Of a stretch of DNA of 64,000 nt, positions 31,080 to 41,037 are shown piece by piece; within the stretch, counting starts at the first letter, position 1, and each line of letters starts with the position of its first letter. The position numbers and the translations under genes are program-made. This DNA is from Morganella psychrotolerans (GTDB lineage: Bacteria; Pseudomonadota; Gammaproteobacteria; Enterobacterales; Enterobacteriaceae). The DNA is taken from positions 558,001 through 622,000 of the forward strand of contig NZ_LZEX01000001.1 in the NCBI RefSeq assembly GCF_001676055.1, in the 5' to 3' direction. The notes beneath the pieces are model-generated. The model worked only from the letters and a program-made list of their open reading frames with translations, was not told the origin of the DNA and did not search any database.

Positions 31080-32912
31080 TCAGAACGGGAACAGTAACGG
31101 GATAACCGCAATACTGATAAGCATCACTACAAAGGTAAAGGGTACTCCGATTTTAACAAAATCGCCGAACGTATAATGCCCGGGGCCAAGCACCAGTGTG
31201 TTAACCGGTGAAGACACCGGGGTCATAAAGGCGGCTGATGCCGCAACACCCACCACCATCGCAAACGGCAGAGGTGAAACCTGCATTTCATATGCTGCCT
31301 GAATCGCAATCGGCGCCATCAGCACGGCAGTTGCCGTATTCGAGATAAATAACCCGATAGCGGCGCACAATATAAACAGGGCTGTCAGCATCACATGCGG
31401 TCCCATGTTCCCCGCCACATCCATCAGACCTTTAACTATCAGCGTGATCCCGCCGGTTTTTTGTAGTGCCAGGGCAAACGGCATCATCCCGACAATCAAA
31501 ATAATGCTGGGCCAGTGTACCGAGCGATACGCACTCTCCATATCAATACAGCGGAATTTCCCCATCAGCAGGCAGGCTATCAGCGCAGCAATAAAATTCG
31601 GGATCTCATTTGTCACCATCATTGCCACCATCAGACCGAGACAAAACAGCGCGTGCGGTGCCTGTGACGCTGCAGGAACCACTGTTTCGACCTCTGCGGC
31701 GAGGTTGAGTACAATGAAGTGACGGCGCTTGGTGGCAAGTATGCGGATAAGTTTCCAGTCACCGACCACCAGCAGGATATCCCCCAGTTGCAGGGGCTCA
31801 TCCACAATATTACCGGCGAGCGCTTTTCCTTCACGGCGCACCCCGAGGACATTCAGCCCGTAACGGGTACGAAACCCGATATCACGCAGACCTTTGCCGA
31901 TTAATTCACTTTCCGGATTCAGCGAGACTTCCGCCATGCCCACATTACGCGCCTGCTCTGAGAAATATTCACCGCGCAGGATCATCGGCTCCAGCATTTG
32001 CTCGGCACAAAATTCACGTAAATCCATATCACTGGCAGACATATCGATCAGCAGAACATCACGGTCACGCAGTTCCATACCACCGGTGGCACCGACCATC
32101 ACGCGGCGAAAACGCCGCCAACGCTCGATCCCCACAATATTGGCACCGTAACGGGTGCGCAGATGAAGTTCATCGAGTGTTTTACCGATAAGCGGGGATC
32201 CGCTGCGGACAGCCAGACGCCGGGCGCGCCCGCTCAGTTTATAATCGCGGATAAGGTCGCGGAATGTGCGCTGTACGCCATCACCGGATTTTTCCGGCTG
32301 GTTACTGCCCAGCCAGTGCCGGGCAATCAGCATATACCCTACGCCCGCGAGTAAAACCAGGATGCCTATCGGGGTAATGGAGAAGAAATTGAAGCCTTTG
32401 ATCCCCTCCATTTCCAGAACACTGTTCACCACCATATTCGGCGGTGTGGCAACCAGTGTCATCATTCCGCTGATAAGTCCGGCAAAACCGAGCGGCATCA
32501 TCAGCCGGGAGGGAGAGATTTTCATACGGGCAGACACACTCAGTACCACAGGGATAAAAATCGCCACCACGCCGGTTGAGCTCATAAATGCGCCCAGCCC
32601 CGCCACACTCACCATCAGAAAAACCAGCAGTTTTGTTTCGCCGGAGCCGGCAACACGCACCAGCCAGTCGCCCATCTGATAGGCAACTCCGGTGCGCACT
32701 AACCCCTCCCCGATAACAAACAGAGCGGCGATCAGCAGAATATTGGGATCACTGAAGCCGGCAACGGCCTCGTTTAAGGTAAGCGTACCACTGAGTACGA
32801 ACGCGATGATCACCAACAGAGCCACAACATCCATCCGGACTTTGTTGGTGGTGAATAAAATAATGGCAATAAAAAGCAGGGTTAAGACCCACGCAAGTTC
32901 CGTATTCACCAA
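31080..32912 (-). CDS. yfbS: SLC13/DASS-type membrane transporter with two RCK_C (TrkA-C) domains
   Basis: A 610-aa inner-membrane protein, the same length as E. coli YfbS, of the divalent anion:sodium symporter family. Two hydrophobic halves (about residues 1-205 and 400-610) flank a cytoplasmic centre with two TrkA-C-like domains (about 220-390) in tandem ([26 protein letters not shown] and the similar [26 protein letters not shown]). [13 protein letters not shown] in the second half is a typical substrate/sodium hairpin. The substrate is not known. It is separated from yfbT by 118 bp. Confidence 0.9.
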   Translation of the reverse strand: MVNTELAWVLTLLFIAIILFTTNKVRMDVVALLVIIAFVLSGTLTLNEAVAGFSDPNILLIAALFVIGEGLVRTGVAYQMGDWLVRVAGSGETKLLVFLMVSVAGLGAFMSSTGVVAIFIPVVLSVSARMKISPSRLMMPLGFAGLISGMMTLVATPPNMVVNSVLEMEGIKGFNFFSITPIGILVLLAGVGYMLIARHWLGSNQPEKSGDGVQRTFRDLIRDYKLSGRARRLAVRSGSPLIGKTLDELHLRTRYGANIVGIERWRRFRRVMVGATGGMELRDRDVLLIDMSASDMDLREFCAEQMLEPMILRGEYFSEQARNVGMAEVSLNPESELIGKGLRDIGFRTRYGLNVLGVRREGKALAGNIVDEPLQLGDILLVVGDWKLIRILATKRRHFIVLNLAAEVETVVPAASQAPHALFCLGLMVAMMVTNEIPNFIAALIACLLMGKFRCIDMESAYRSVHWPSIILIVGMMPFALALQKTGGITLIVKGLMDVAGNMGPHVMLTALFILCAAIGLFISNTATAVLMAPIAIQAAYEMQVSPLPFAMVVGVAASAAFMTPVSSPVNTLVLGPGHYTFGDFVKIGVPFTFVVMLISIAVIPLLFPF

Positions 32913-33030
32913 CGACCTCTTTCGTCAATGCCCGGACAGCCAACATCCTGTCTCACAGTTTTTTATTAACGCACCAACCCCGCGTTTTCACACACATCCG
33001 TGCGGGGATTGATACCGGGTAGTACCGGAT

Positions 33031-33699
33031 TCAGCCCGGCAGGCAGGTCAGCGTAACAGAGCCGTCCGCCGCTTTATCCACCTGTAATTGCGTCAGTGAA
33101 CTGACCTGTAGTGCCAGTTCGTTTGTGCGCGGTGTTCCGGGTGGCACATGCACAGCAATAACTTTGCATCCGGCGTCAAGACCGGATAACAGCCCGGCGG
33201 TGGCATCCTCAAAGACAAAACAGTCCTGCGGTGCCAGCCCCAGCTTTTCCGCTCCGAGCAGATAAGGCTCCGGATGCGGTTTACCCCGGGTAATATTGTC
33301 TGCGGTCACCCAGGCGTCCGGCTCCGGTAAACCAGCAGCTGTATGACGGGGACGCGCAATCGCCACCGTACCGGAAGTTACAATCGCCCAGGGAATACCA
33401 AGAGATTGCAGGCGCAATAACAACGCTTTTGCACCCGGCAGATCCGTTACTTCATCGCTTTCGCGGATTTCCATCTCTGTTACCCACGCCAGTTGCGCGG
33501 CAATCTCTGCGCTATCCGCATCCGGCAGAAAATGGCGGATAGACTCCACCGCCGGTTTTCCGTGGATAAATTGCTTCACGTCTTCTTCATCCGCCCCGAT
33601 ACGGCGGGCAAATGCCAGCCAGGCGCGCTCAACGACATGCAGGGAATCGGCCAGTGTACCGTCCAGATCAAACAGAAAGCCTTTTGCAGTCAGTGCCAT
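33031..33699 (-). CDS. yfbT: Sugar-phosphatase, HAD superfamily
   Basis: Dephosphorylates small sugar phosphates (E. coli YfbT/HxpA). It is a HAD hydrolase of 222 aa with motif I FDLDGTLADS (nucleophile and acid/base Asp), motif II VTSGT, the motif III Lys in RGKPHPEPYLLGAEKLGL, and motif IV VFEDATAGLLSGLDAGC. The cap lies after motif I. It is 44 bp downstream of yfbU on the same strand. Confidence 0.93.
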   Translation of the reverse strand: MALTAKGFLFDLDGTLADSLHVVERAWLAFARRIGADEEDVKQFIHGKPAVESIRHFLPDADSAEIAAQLAWVTEMEIRESDEVTDLPGAKALLLRLQSLGIPWAIVTSGTVAIARPRHTAAGLPEPDAWVTADNITRGKPHPEPYLLGAEKLGLAPQDCFVFEDATAGLLSGLDAGCKVIAVHVPPGTPRTNELALQVSSLTQLQVDKAADGSVTLTCLPG

Positions 33700-33743
33700 T
33701 TGTGCCTCTCAGAGTGCGGATAAAGTAAGAGAACCGGATAAAA

Positions 33744-34238
33744 TCAGGCGTTAAGTACCTGATTAATTTCCACTTCACTCAGGTGATACTGACGCGGGCA
33801 ACCATGCCATGCACCCAGCATGCGGACATATTTATCCCACATTGGTGTCTGGGAGTTAAAACCGTGGCTGCCGCTGTCAAAGTGCGTATAACGCCCTTCA
33901 GTATTCACCAGGAAGCGGACATAACTTAAATAGCGGGCTTCAGTTGCCGCATCAAAGCCTAAGAAGTGAATACGGCGCGCATCAATATCTGCCGCATTTT
34001 TCAGATTATCAAAGGAGATACGCAGTGCATGGTACATTTCCATCATATCGATCACGCGCCGGCAGATATCTTCCGGTAATTCACCGAAATCACGATCCAA
34101 TTCACGCATCTGTAACCCGAAGCCACGTTCAATGATAGTCTGCTGGCGGCGGTAGCGCTCGGCATTCTCAGGATCCATCATTGCCATCATTTTATATTGA
34201 TTAGAGAGGATAAGGCGTTGGGCGTTATTCATTTCCAT
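33744..34238 (-). CDS. yfbU: YfbU family protein (UPF0304)
   Basis: The 164-aa product matches E. coli YfbU (164 aa) nearly throughout, including [18 protein letters not shown] and [20 protein letters not shown]. It is predicted to be cytoplasmic and helical. The biochemical role is not established; E. coli YfbU has been linked to cell death when overproduced. A good ribosome-binding site (AGGAGAT) precedes the ATG. Confidence 0.95.
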   Translation of the reverse strand: MEMNNAQRLILSNQYKMMAMMDPENAERYRRQQTIIERGFGLQMRELDRDFGELPEDICRRVIDMMEMYHALRISFDNLKNAADIDARRIHFLGFDAATEARYLSYVRFLVNTEGRYTHFDSGSHGFNSQTPMWDKYVRMLGAWHGCPRQYHLSEVEINQVLNA

Positions 34239-34493
34239 GGTACATCTCCTGAAAAAGTAATCCGGGGTATAACGGAATCATCGCATTACTCAATTCTATA
34301 AGATAGTGAAATGCACCCCTTTTTTGATCCCGGCGGGGAATTTTAAACAGGTATTTATCCCCGGTCAGTAAATGAATAAAAACACATAGCTGAATCGATT
34401 AATAAATGAAAGGCCGGGAAATGACGTGTTCAGGGTTTGTACCATTGCAGAGATTGGATGTTCCGACAGGCGGGTCATTAAGACGGGCTGTTG

Positions 34494-34949
34494 TTACAGA
34501 TCATCCATAAATGAGTTATCTAATTGCTTAAAAGCACGTTTAAGTAATTCCGCCAGCGCCATATAGTCCGGTGTTCCTTCCACGGGCGCAATCGCAATAC
34601 CGGCTTCACTGAATTTAGCGCGGATTTCATGAAACCAGTTCAGCAGACCGGCCGGCAACGGAGTGGCGGCGCGCCGTCCTAACCACCATAGTCCCTGCAA
34701 CGGCAGAGAACAGGCAAAAAGAGCGGTCGCAATAGCAGGTCCTAAGGCACCGCCGAGGGCAATCTGCCAGGTCAGGGTAAATACGGCAACAGGCGGCATA
34801 AAACGGATGCCAAAGCGGGTCGCTTTAATGACACGGTTCTCCGGGAAAACCGGTGCAAGCTGCTTTACCACAGGCCAGAGAGTGGCGTAGCGCTGACCAA
34901 GTCGCAGTGAGCGGAACAATCCCTGCTTTTCCGGTGCGTTCATAGACAT
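34494..34949 (-). CDS. yfbV: YfbV family membrane protein (UPF0208)
   Basis: An inner-membrane protein with two adjacent hydrophobic helices (about residues 45-90), [20 protein letters not shown] and [21 protein letters not shown], and a C-terminal soluble tail ending [12 protein letters not shown]. From the ATG at 34949 it has 151 aa, exactly as E. coli YfbV, with GAGG 5 bases upstream; the TTG five codons earlier is rejected. In E. coli it affects chromosome organisation at the Ter region. It is divergent from ackA. Confidence 0.93.
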   Translation of the reverse strand: MSMNAPEKQGLFRSLRLGQRYATLWPVVKQLAPVFPENRVIKATRFGIRFMPPVAVFTLTWQIALGGALGPAIATALFACSLPLQGLWWLGRRAATPLPAGLLNWFHEIRAKFSEAGIAIAPVEGTPDYMALAELLKRAFKQLDNSFMDDL

Positions 34950-35317
34950 TATGACCTCAATCAATAAAAAACATAATAATTAAAATATGGCTACAATCAG
35001 TCAAAATATTTTTGTAGGATTAAGTATATTTTGAATTTGCTGTCATCTGCGGGTATGCTACGCCCGTTTAATCACGGTGAAATAATCCTGTAGTAATTAT
35101 TTTGTCTGACGTCATCTTTTTCAAGGGCAAAATGTGTGTTTTTTTGCGCTTTAACAGGTCAGACAACGTATTATAACAATGTTTGCCGTCCGAAATAAAA
35201 ATTGCATGATGTTAATCATGAACAGCGCTGAAATAATGCGCTACGCTTAGATAGATTACGTTTTAACCACTGTCTTAATACATAAGACTTATCCACAACA
35301 CGATTATAGGTAATTCC
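34950..35317. promoter_or_regulatory. yfbV-ackA divergent promoter region
   Basis: 368 bp of AT-rich DNA that must drive ackA-pta to the right and yfbV to the left. It contains an FNR-type palindrome at 35206-35219. No gene is seen. Confidence 0.55.
35206..35219. promoter_or_regulatory. FNR-like palindrome upstream of ackA
   Basis: ATGATGTTAATCAT keeps the central TGATNNNNATCA of the FNR site and sits about 100 bp upstream of the ackA start. Anaerobic activation of ackA-pta is known in E. coli. The outer bases (A/T for T/A) deviate from consensus. Confidence 0.4.
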
Positions 35318-36520
35318 ATGTCAAGTAAGCTGGTACTCGTACTTAACTGCGGTAGTTCTTCACTGAAATTTGCAATCATTGACCCTACATCCGGTGATGA
35401 ATATCTGACGGGTCTGGCGGAGTGTTTTAACCTGCCGGAAGCACGTATCAAGTGGAAAATGGATGGTGCTAAACACGAAGCACAGCTGGGCGCAGGCGCT
35501 GCACACAGCGAAGCGCTGCGTTTCATCGTGAAAGATATCATGGGTGCTAAACCTGAGCTGTCTGCACAGATTGGTGCTATCGGTCACCGTCTGGTTCACG
35601 GTGGTGAGAAATTTGCTCACTCTGTTATCGTCACTGACGAAGTTATCAAAGCAATGGAAGAGTGCTCTGCCTTTGCTCCGCTGCACAACCCGGCTAACCT
35701 GTTAGGCGTTGAAGAAGCGCTTCAAGCGTTCCCGCACCTGGCTGATAAAAACGTCGGCGTTTTCGATACCGCTTTCCATCAGACTATGCCTGAAGAAGCG
35801 TATCTGTATGCCCTGCCGTACAGCCTGTACAAAGAGCACGGTATCCGCCGCTATGGTTTCCACGGTACAAGCCACTATTTCGTGAGCCGTGAAGCCGCTA
35901 AAATGCTGAACAAACCGGTTGAAGAACTGAACGTCATTACCTGTCACTTAGGTAACGGTGGTTCTGTTGCTGCTATCGTTAACGGCGAATGTGTTGATAC
36001 CTCTATGGGTCTGACTCCGCTGGAAGGTCTGGTTATGGGTACGCGCTCAGGCGATATCGACCCGGCTATCATTTTCCATCTGCATGATTCCATGGGTATG
36101 AGTGTTGATGCTATCAATACTATGCTGACTAAAGAATCAGGTCTGCAGGGTCTGACTGAAGTCACCAGCGACTGCCGTTATGTTGAAGAAAACTACGGTA
36201 AACAAGCTGATGCAACCCGCGCAATGAATGTATTCTGCCATCGTCTGGCGAAATACGTGGGCGGTTATGCAACACTGATGGAAGGTCGTCTGGATGCAAT
36301 CATCTTCACCGGCGGTATCGGTGAGAATGCTGCGATGGTCCGCGAGCACACCTTAGAAAAACTGGCTCTGCTCGGCTTTAAACTGGATCACGAACGTAAC
36401 CTGGCTGCCCGTTTCGGTAATGCAGGTAAAATCACAACAGATGACAGCAGCATCGCACTGGTTATCCCGACTAACGAAGAATTAGTCATTGCACAAGACG
36501 CGGCGCGTCTGACTGCATAA
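35318..36520 (+). CDS. ackA: Acetate kinase
   Basis: Interconverts acetyl phosphate + ADP and acetate + ATP, the ATP-yielding step of acetate overflow. It has 400 aa, as in E. coli. It is an ASKHA-fold enzyme: N-terminal [14 protein letters not shown], the phosphate region [10 protein letters not shown], the catalytic HGTSHYFVS stretch, [10 protein letters not shown], and the C-terminal [15 protein letters not shown]. Codon usage is strongly biased towards preferred codons, as expected for a highly expressed gene. It is followed by a hairpin and then pta. Confidence 0.98.
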   Translation: MSSKLVLVLNCGSSSLKFAIIDPTSGDEYLTGLAECFNLPEARIKWKMDGAKHEAQLGAGAAHSEALRFIVKDIMGAKPELSAQIGAIGHRLVHGGEKFAHSVIVTDEVIKAMEECSAFAPLHNPANLLGVEEALQAFPHLADKNVGVFDTAFHQTMPEEAYLYALPYSLYKEHGIRRYGFHGTSHYFVSREAAKMLNKPVEELNVITCHLGNGGSVAAIVNGECVDTSMGLTPLEGLVMGTRSGDIDPAIIFHLHDSMGMSVDAINTMLTKESGLQGLTEVTSDCRYVEENYGKQADATRAMNVFCHRLAKYVGGYATLMEGRLDAIIFTGGIGENAAMVREHTLEKLALLGFKLDHERNLAARFGNAGKITTDDSSIALVIPTNEELVIAQDAARLTA

Positions 36521-36529
36521 TCTTTGCTC

Positions 36530-36559
36530 TCCGCCGGCGCCCGCCGGCGGATTTATTTT
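36530..36559 (+). terminator. Intercistronic terminator or attenuator between ackA and pta
   Basis: TCCGCCGG-CGCCCG-CCGGCGGA is a GC-only perfect 8-bp stem followed by TTTATTTT. It lies in the 72-bp ackA-pta gap, so it probably reduces but does not abolish pta transcription from the ackA promoter. Confidence 0.7.
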
Positions 36560-36592
36560 GAACACCGAATTGTGAAAAAATAAGAGGTTCAT

Positions 36593-38737
36593 GTGTCCCG
36601 TACTATTATCCTCATTCCTACCGGCACCAGTGTCGGTTTAAGCAGCGTCAGCCTCGGGGTTGTCCGCTCAATGGAACAAAAAGGCGTCAGCCTGAGCTTT
36701 TTCAAACCTATTGCGCAACCACGCCGCACCGGTATTGAAGACCAGACCACCAATATCTTACGCGCTCACTCTTCCCTGAAAATGGCAGAGCCGCTGGATA
36801 TGGATTATGTTGAATCCATGTTGACCAGCGACAAAAAAGATATTCTGATGGAAGAAATTGTTGCCCGTTACCACGACCACACTCAGGGTGCAGAAGTTAT
36901 CCTGATCGAAGGTCTGGTTCCGACCCGCAACTATCCGCACGCACAATCACTGAACTACGATATCGCTCAGACTCTGGGCGCGGAAATCGTATTCGTCACT
37001 GCACCGGGTAATGATACCGCGGCAGAAGTGAAAGAGCGTCTGGAACTTATCCGTAATGAATTTGGTGGTCATAAAAACACCAGCATTGCCGGTGTGATCG
37101 TCAATAAAGTAAATGCACCTGTTGATGAACAAGGCCGTACCCGCCCTGACCTGTCAGAAATCTTTGATGACTCGTCCAAAGCAGTTATCGCGCACCTGAG
37201 CGCGGACGACCTGAAATCCCTGCCACTGCCGGTTGTCGGCTGTGTGCCGTGGAATTTCGATCTGATTGCCACCCGTGCAATCGATATGGCGAACCACTTA
37301 GGCGCAAAAATTATTAACGAAGGCGACATCAAAACCCGCCGCGTTAAATCTGTGACCTTCTGTGCACGCAGCATTCCTCATATGCTGGAGCACTTCCGTC
37401 CGGGTTCCCTGCTGGTAACCTCTGCTGATCGTCCTGACGTGCTGGTTTCTGCCTGCCTGGCAGCGATGAACGGCGTTGAAATCGGTGCAATCCTGCTGAC
37501 CGGCGGTTATAAAATCGACGACAGCATCGCGAAACTGTGTGAACGTGCTTTCGAAACCGGCCTGCCAATCTTTACTGTCAACAGCAACACCTGGCAGACC
37601 TCGCTGAATCTGCAAAGTTTCAGCCTGGAAGTCCCTGCTGACGACCGTGAGCGTATTGAACTGGTTCAGAACTATGTTGCCGGTCACATCGATACCAAAT
37701 GGATCGATTCTCTGGTTGCAGATTCTGAGCGTCCTAACCGTCTGTCTCCTCCGGCATTCCGTTACCTGTTAACTGAACTGGCACGTAAAGCGAAAAAACG
37801 TGTTGTTCTGCCTGAAGGTGATGAGCCACGTACCGTTAAAGCCGCTGCAATCTGCGCTGAACGCGGTCTGGCGACCTGCGTACTGTTAGGTGACCCGGAA
37901 GAAATCCGCCGTGTTGCAGCAGCGCAAGGCGTTGAACTGGGTACAGGTATTGAGCTGGTTGATCCGAAAGACATCCGCGAACTGTATGTTCCGCGTCTGG
38001 TTGAGCTGCGTAAGAGCAAAGGCATGACAGAAGTTGTTGCCCGCGAGCAGTTACAGGATAACGTGGTTCTCGGTACTCTGATGCTGGAACAGGATAAAGT
38101 AGACGGTCTGGTATCCGGTGCGGTTCACACCACAGCGAATACTATTCGTCCGCCGTTACAGTTAATCAAAACAGCACCGGGCAGCTCACTGGTTTCATCT
38201 GTGTTCTTCATGCTGATGCCGGAAGAAGTGCTGGTCTATGGTGACTGTGCAATTAACCCGGATCCGAACCCTGAACAGCTGGCAGAAATCGCAATTCAGT
38301 CCGCTGATTCTGTAAAACTGTTCGGTATCGACCCGCGCGTTGCGATGATCTCCTACTCTACCGGTACATCCGGCCAGGGTGATGATGTTGAGAAAGTCCG
38401 CGAAGCGACCCGCATTGCTCAGGAAAAACGTCCTGACCTGTGCATCGATGGTCCGTTACAGTATGACGCCGCCGTGATGGCTGACGTTGCTAAAACCAAA
38501 GCACCGAACTCTCCGGTTGCAGGTAAAGCAAATGTCTTCATCTTCCCTGACCTGAACACCGGTAACACCACGTATAAAGCCGTTCAGCGTTCAGCAGACC
38601 TGGTGTCTATCGGACCAATGCTGCAAGGCATGCGTAAACCGGTTAATGACCTGTCCCGTGGCGCGTTAGTTGATGATATTGCTTATACCATCGCACTGAC
38701 TGCTATTCAGGCAGCACAGAACGACGCTAAAAAATAA
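36593..38737 (+). CDS. pta: Phosphate acetyltransferase
   Basis: Converts acetyl-CoA and phosphate to acetyl phosphate for AckA. The 714-aa protein is the long enterobacterial form: an N-terminal P-loop-like domain (about 1-220, starting [16 protein letters not shown]), a DRTGG regulatory domain (about 220-340), and the C-terminal catalytic domain (about 390-714) with [27 protein letters not shown] and [10 protein letters not shown]. The start is a GTG at 36593 with AAGAGG upstream; E. coli pta also uses GTG at this position. Confidence 0.97.
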   Translation: MSRTIILIPTGTSVGLSSVSLGVVRSMEQKGVSLSFFKPIAQPRRTGIEDQTTNILRAHSSLKMAEPLDMDYVESMLTSDKKDILMEEIVARYHDHTQGAEVILIEGLVPTRNYPHAQSLNYDIAQTLGAEIVFVTAPGNDTAAEVKERLELIRNEFGGHKNTSIAGVIVNKVNAPVDEQGRTRPDLSEIFDDSSKAVIAHLSADDLKSLPLPVVGCVPWNFDLIATRAIDMANHLGAKIINEGDIKTRRVKSVTFCARSIPHMLEHFRPGSLLVTSADRPDVLVSACLAAMNGVEIGAILLTGGYKIDDSIAKLCERAFETGLPIFTVNSNTWQTSLNLQSFSLEVPADDRERIELVQNYVAGHIDTKWIDSLVADSERPNRLSPPAFRYLLTELARKAKKRVVLPEGDEPRTVKAAAICAERGLATCVLLGDPEEIRRVAAAQGVELGTGIELVDPKDIRELYVPRLVELRKSKGMTEVVAREQLQDNVVLGTLMLEQDKVDGLVSGAVHTTANTIRPPLQLIKTAPGSSLVSSVFFMLMPEEVLVYGDCAINPDPNPEQLAEIAIQSADSVKLFGIDPRVAMISYSTGTSGQGDDVEKVREATRIAQEKRPDLCIDGPLQYDAAVMADVAKTKAPNSPVAGKANVFIFPDLNTGNTTYKAVQRSADLVSIGPMLQGMRKPVNDLSRGALVDDIAYTIALTAIQAAQNDAKK

Positions 38738-38754
38738 GTTTTTAGTCTCTGATC

Positions 38755-38791
38755 AAAAATCCCGGCAGGATCTCCTGCCGGGATTTTTTTT
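38755..38791. terminator. Strong bidirectional terminator after pta
   Basis: AATCCCGGCAGGA and TCCTGCCGGGATT pair fully around a 2-base loop, flanked by A5 on the left and T8 on the right. It ends ackA-pta from the left and the DAHP synthase operon from the right. Confidence 0.95.
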
Positions 38792-38804
38792 ACCGGTCAC
38801 ATCA

Positions 38805-40019
38805 TCAGAACTGCCCCGTCAGCCCGGCAAGCTCTGCCGACTGAGAACGGTTCAGTCTCGGGTCACACAGTGATTCATATCGTTCACCGACATCATCATC
38901 AGCAATCTTCTGCAGGCCGCCGGTGCACTCGGTCACATCACGCCCTGTCATTTCCAGATGCAAACCACCGGGATGAACGCCCTGCGCGCGTAAAATCTGC
39001 ATAAAGAGACGAACTTCTTCACACACGGTCGCAAAATCACGGGTTTTCAGACCGGATACTGTACTGCGGGTGTTGCCGTGCATCGGATCTGTCAGCCAGA
39101 TAACCGGGCTTTTCAGCCTTGCCACCGCCTGTAATAACACAGGCAGTTTTTCCCGGATATGTGCCACACCCAGCCTGACAATCAGCATAATTTTGCCGGG
39201 TTGATTGTGCGGATTAAGCCGCTGTAATAATTGCCTCAGCTTTTCCGCTGTCATCGACGGCCCGCATTTTATACCCACAGGGTTCGCTATTCCCCGCAGA
39301 TATTCCACATGCGCCTGTGAAGGTTCACTGGTACGATCCCCCAGCCAGACAGTATGCGCCGCGCCGTTATACCACTGATTATCAGCCGGATTCAGACGCG
39401 TCAGTGCGCTGTCATAAGGCAACAACAGTGCCTCATGACTGACATAGAACGGATCAAATACCGTATCCGCGGATGACGAGCCACCACTGTTATTGTGCAG
39501 CGCGTTCAGAGTGACCGCCGCACGGTGGTAAGCACCCAGCATCCTTTGCGGATCAGGGATGCGCTGTGCCACAGAAAATTCGTGGCCATTAATAATATCC
39601 CCGCGATAGCTCGGCAGTGAAATACCGTTTTGTACCTCATCCGGACTACTGCGTGGTTTGGCATACTGACCGGCAATACGCCCGATTTTTAATACCGGCT
39701 GCGATAACCCGCTGTGCAGAAGCCCCGTCATTTGAGAGACCGTGTCAGTCCAGGCATTGAGCACATCCTCACGACATTGCGAAAAGGCTTCAGCACAGTC
39801 CCCGCATTGCAGAATAAACCCCTGACTATCACTGATCTGCTTTAATGCGCCGGTCAGTGATTGTATCTCAGTGACAGACACCAGCGGTGGTGCTGCCTGT
39901 AGCTGTTGCTGAACATACCGGACTGACTCCGGCTCCGGATAATCCGGCTGCTGCTGAGCCGGAAATTGCATCCATGAGGAAGGCGTCCATTCCTGCAGCC
40001 CGTCCTGTTTTTTTATCAC
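38805..40019 (-). CDS. Class II 3-deoxy-7-phosphoheptulonate (DAHP) synthase, PhzC/AroA_II-like
   Basis: Condenses PEP and erythrose 4-phosphate at the head of the shikimate pathway. It belongs to the plant/actinobacterial class II, unlike the housekeeping AroF/G/H of enterobacteria. Family blocks are intact: QCGDCAEAF (metal Cys), GRIAGQYAKPRSSP, SHEALLLPYDSALTR, LGDRTSEPSQAHVEY, TDPMHGNT and GGLHLEMTGRDVTECTGG. The GTG at 40019 has AGGAG 7 bases upstream and gives 404 aa. That is shorter than the ~460-aa regulated enzymes and typical of copies serving secondary metabolism, such as PhzC. It is the last gene of a four-gene operon, 19 bp after the cupin gene. Confidence 0.88.
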   Translation of the reverse strand: MIKKQDGLQEWTPSSWMQFPAQQQPDYPEPESVRYVQQQLQAAPPLVSVTEIQSLTGALKQISDSQGFILQCGDCAEAFSQCREDVLNAWTDTVSQMTGLLHSGLSQPVLKIGRIAGQYAKPRSSPDEVQNGISLPSYRGDIINGHEFSVAQRIPDPQRMLGAYHRAAVTLNALHNNSGGSSSADTVFDPFYVSHEALLLPYDSALTRLNPADNQWYNGAAHTVWLGDRTSEPSQAHVEYLRGIANPVGIKCGPSMTAEKLRQLLQRLNPHNQPGKIMLIVRLGVAHIREKLPVLLQAVARLKSPVIWLTDPMHGNTRSTVSGLKTRDFATVCEEVRLFMQILRAQGVHPGGLHLEMTGRDVTECTGGLQKIADDDVGERYESLCDPRLNRSQSAELAGLTGQF

Positions 40020-40038
40020 CTGACAGCTCCTGAAATAA

Positions 40039-40437
40039 TTAGGTACGATCCTGTGATGTCGCCAGGTAAGTTTCAAATTTACCTGTCTGCCGCGCGACAT
40101 AGTCCTCACGCACCGGGGTATACACATCGATCACTTCAGAGGCTTCAAGTACCTCTGCTTCATGGATTGCCCACGAAGGAACAAGACCTGAATCACCGGC
40201 ACGCAGGATCATAGTTTCACCATCAACAACCAGGCGCAGCGAACCTGACAAAACGGTTGTCAGCGTTTCATGCTCATGCTGGTGCTCCGGAATAACCGCA
40301 CCGGTTTTAAAAGTCCAGAATGTCATGGTAAATGCCGTGCCATGAATAAATTTTGCCAGAGCCTTACTCTCTTCCCCCTCTTTGCGGGTTAAGTCCATAT
40401 CATACGAAATCAGTTCATCTGCCGGTATTAAGCCCAT
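40039..40437 (-). CDS. Small single-domain cupin (BacB/AerE-like context)
   Basis: A 132-aa one-domain cupin. Motif 1 gives His52, His54 and Glu57 in IPEHQHEHETLTTVLSG, and motif 2 gives His92 in GDSGLVPSWAIHEAEV, so a metal site is complete. The PEHQH...VLSG block resembles motif 1 of BacB, the two-domain isomerase that follows the prephenate decarboxylase BacA in bacilysin synthesis. A BacA-like gene lies directly upstream here. Isomerisation of a dihydro-hydroxyphenylpyruvate is therefore my inference, not a demonstrated activity. GGAG lies 7 bases before the ATG. The gap to the upstream gene is 55 bp. Confidence 0.7.
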   Translation of the reverse strand: MGLIPADELISYDMDLTRKEGEESKALAKFIHGTAFTMTFWTFKTGAVIPEHQHEHETLTTVLSGSLRLVVDGETMILRAGDSGLVPSWAIHEAEVLEASEVIDVYTPVREDYVARQTGKFETYLATSQDRT

Positions 40438-40492
40438 AATGTGCTCCTGCTGAGTAGTAAATTAAATTCAATAAAATTAAATAAAAAAAATG

Positions 40493-41017
40493 TTATTTAG
40501 GGGCATGAATAGAAAAGCCCATCGGAACCGGTCCGAAATCATGCAAAATATGCAGATGGTATTTTTTTGCCGCACTGAGTGTGGTAATACAGGCATCAAC
40601 AACACCATGCGCACATTGCACACCGGCCTCACTGTTTGAGGTAAACAGTGATTTTCTGACACCTTTATTCAACAGCGGTAATTCATTAAACAGATCCTGC
40701 GGAGCCGGATGCGAACCGACATGGCGGATATCGTTATAATCAGTATGGCGGCTGGCAAATAACATATTATGTGTATCCAGCACAAAGCAGGCCTTTAATT
40801 CCAGTGATAATAAATTCTGAAAAACAATATTATGTAAATCCGGATAAACAATGCAGCCAAGTAATACGCCGTCATTATCACACTTTACTGCTTCAACGGC
40901 TTTTTCCAGTGTCTGATATAATTTCACATTGCCTTTTATATTATTTTCACTTAACCAGTAATGTGCGGCTTTCTCACAATTCGTTCCGTTCGGACCGAGT
41001 GTATGAATGGTTAACAC
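40493..41017 (-). CDS. BacA-like prephenate decarboxylase (prephenate-dehydratase fold)
   Basis: A 174-aa protein with the prephenate-dehydratase fold signature at its N-terminus (IHTLGPNGTNCEKAA, compare TLGPEGTSSEYAA in BacA). It lacks the catalytic Thr-Arg-Phe motif of true dehydratases. The C-terminal GPVPMGFSIH resembles SIPMSWSLF of BacA, a non-aromatising decarboxylase. It also lacks the regulatory ACT domain. I infer decarboxylation of prephenate to a dihydro-4-hydroxyphenylpyruvate. The GTG start has AAGGAG 7 bases upstream and lies 20 bp after the RraA-like gene. AT-rich composition suggests acquisition by transfer. Confidence 0.72.
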   Translation of the reverse strand: MLTIHTLGPNGTNCEKAAHYWLSENNIKGNVKLYQTLEKAVEAVKCDNDGVLLGCIVYPDLHNIVFQNLLSLELKACFVLDTHNMLFASRHTDYNDIRHVGSHPAPQDLFNELPLLNKGVRKSLFTSNSEAGVQCAHGVVDACITTLSAAKKYHLHILHDFGPVPMGFSIHAPK

Positions 41018-41037
41018 GATAACTCTCCTTCAGATAA

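Noticed and set aside
40020-40127. Longer N-terminus for the class II DAHP synthase
   Set aside because: It would overlap the cupin gene by about 90 bp and has no family similarity; the GTG at 40019 has a perfectly spaced AGGAG.
40493-41017. Complete prephenate dehydratase (phenylalanine synthesis)
   Set aside because: The Thr-Arg-Phe catalytic motif and the ACT domain are missing, and the C-terminus resembles BacA decarboxylases.
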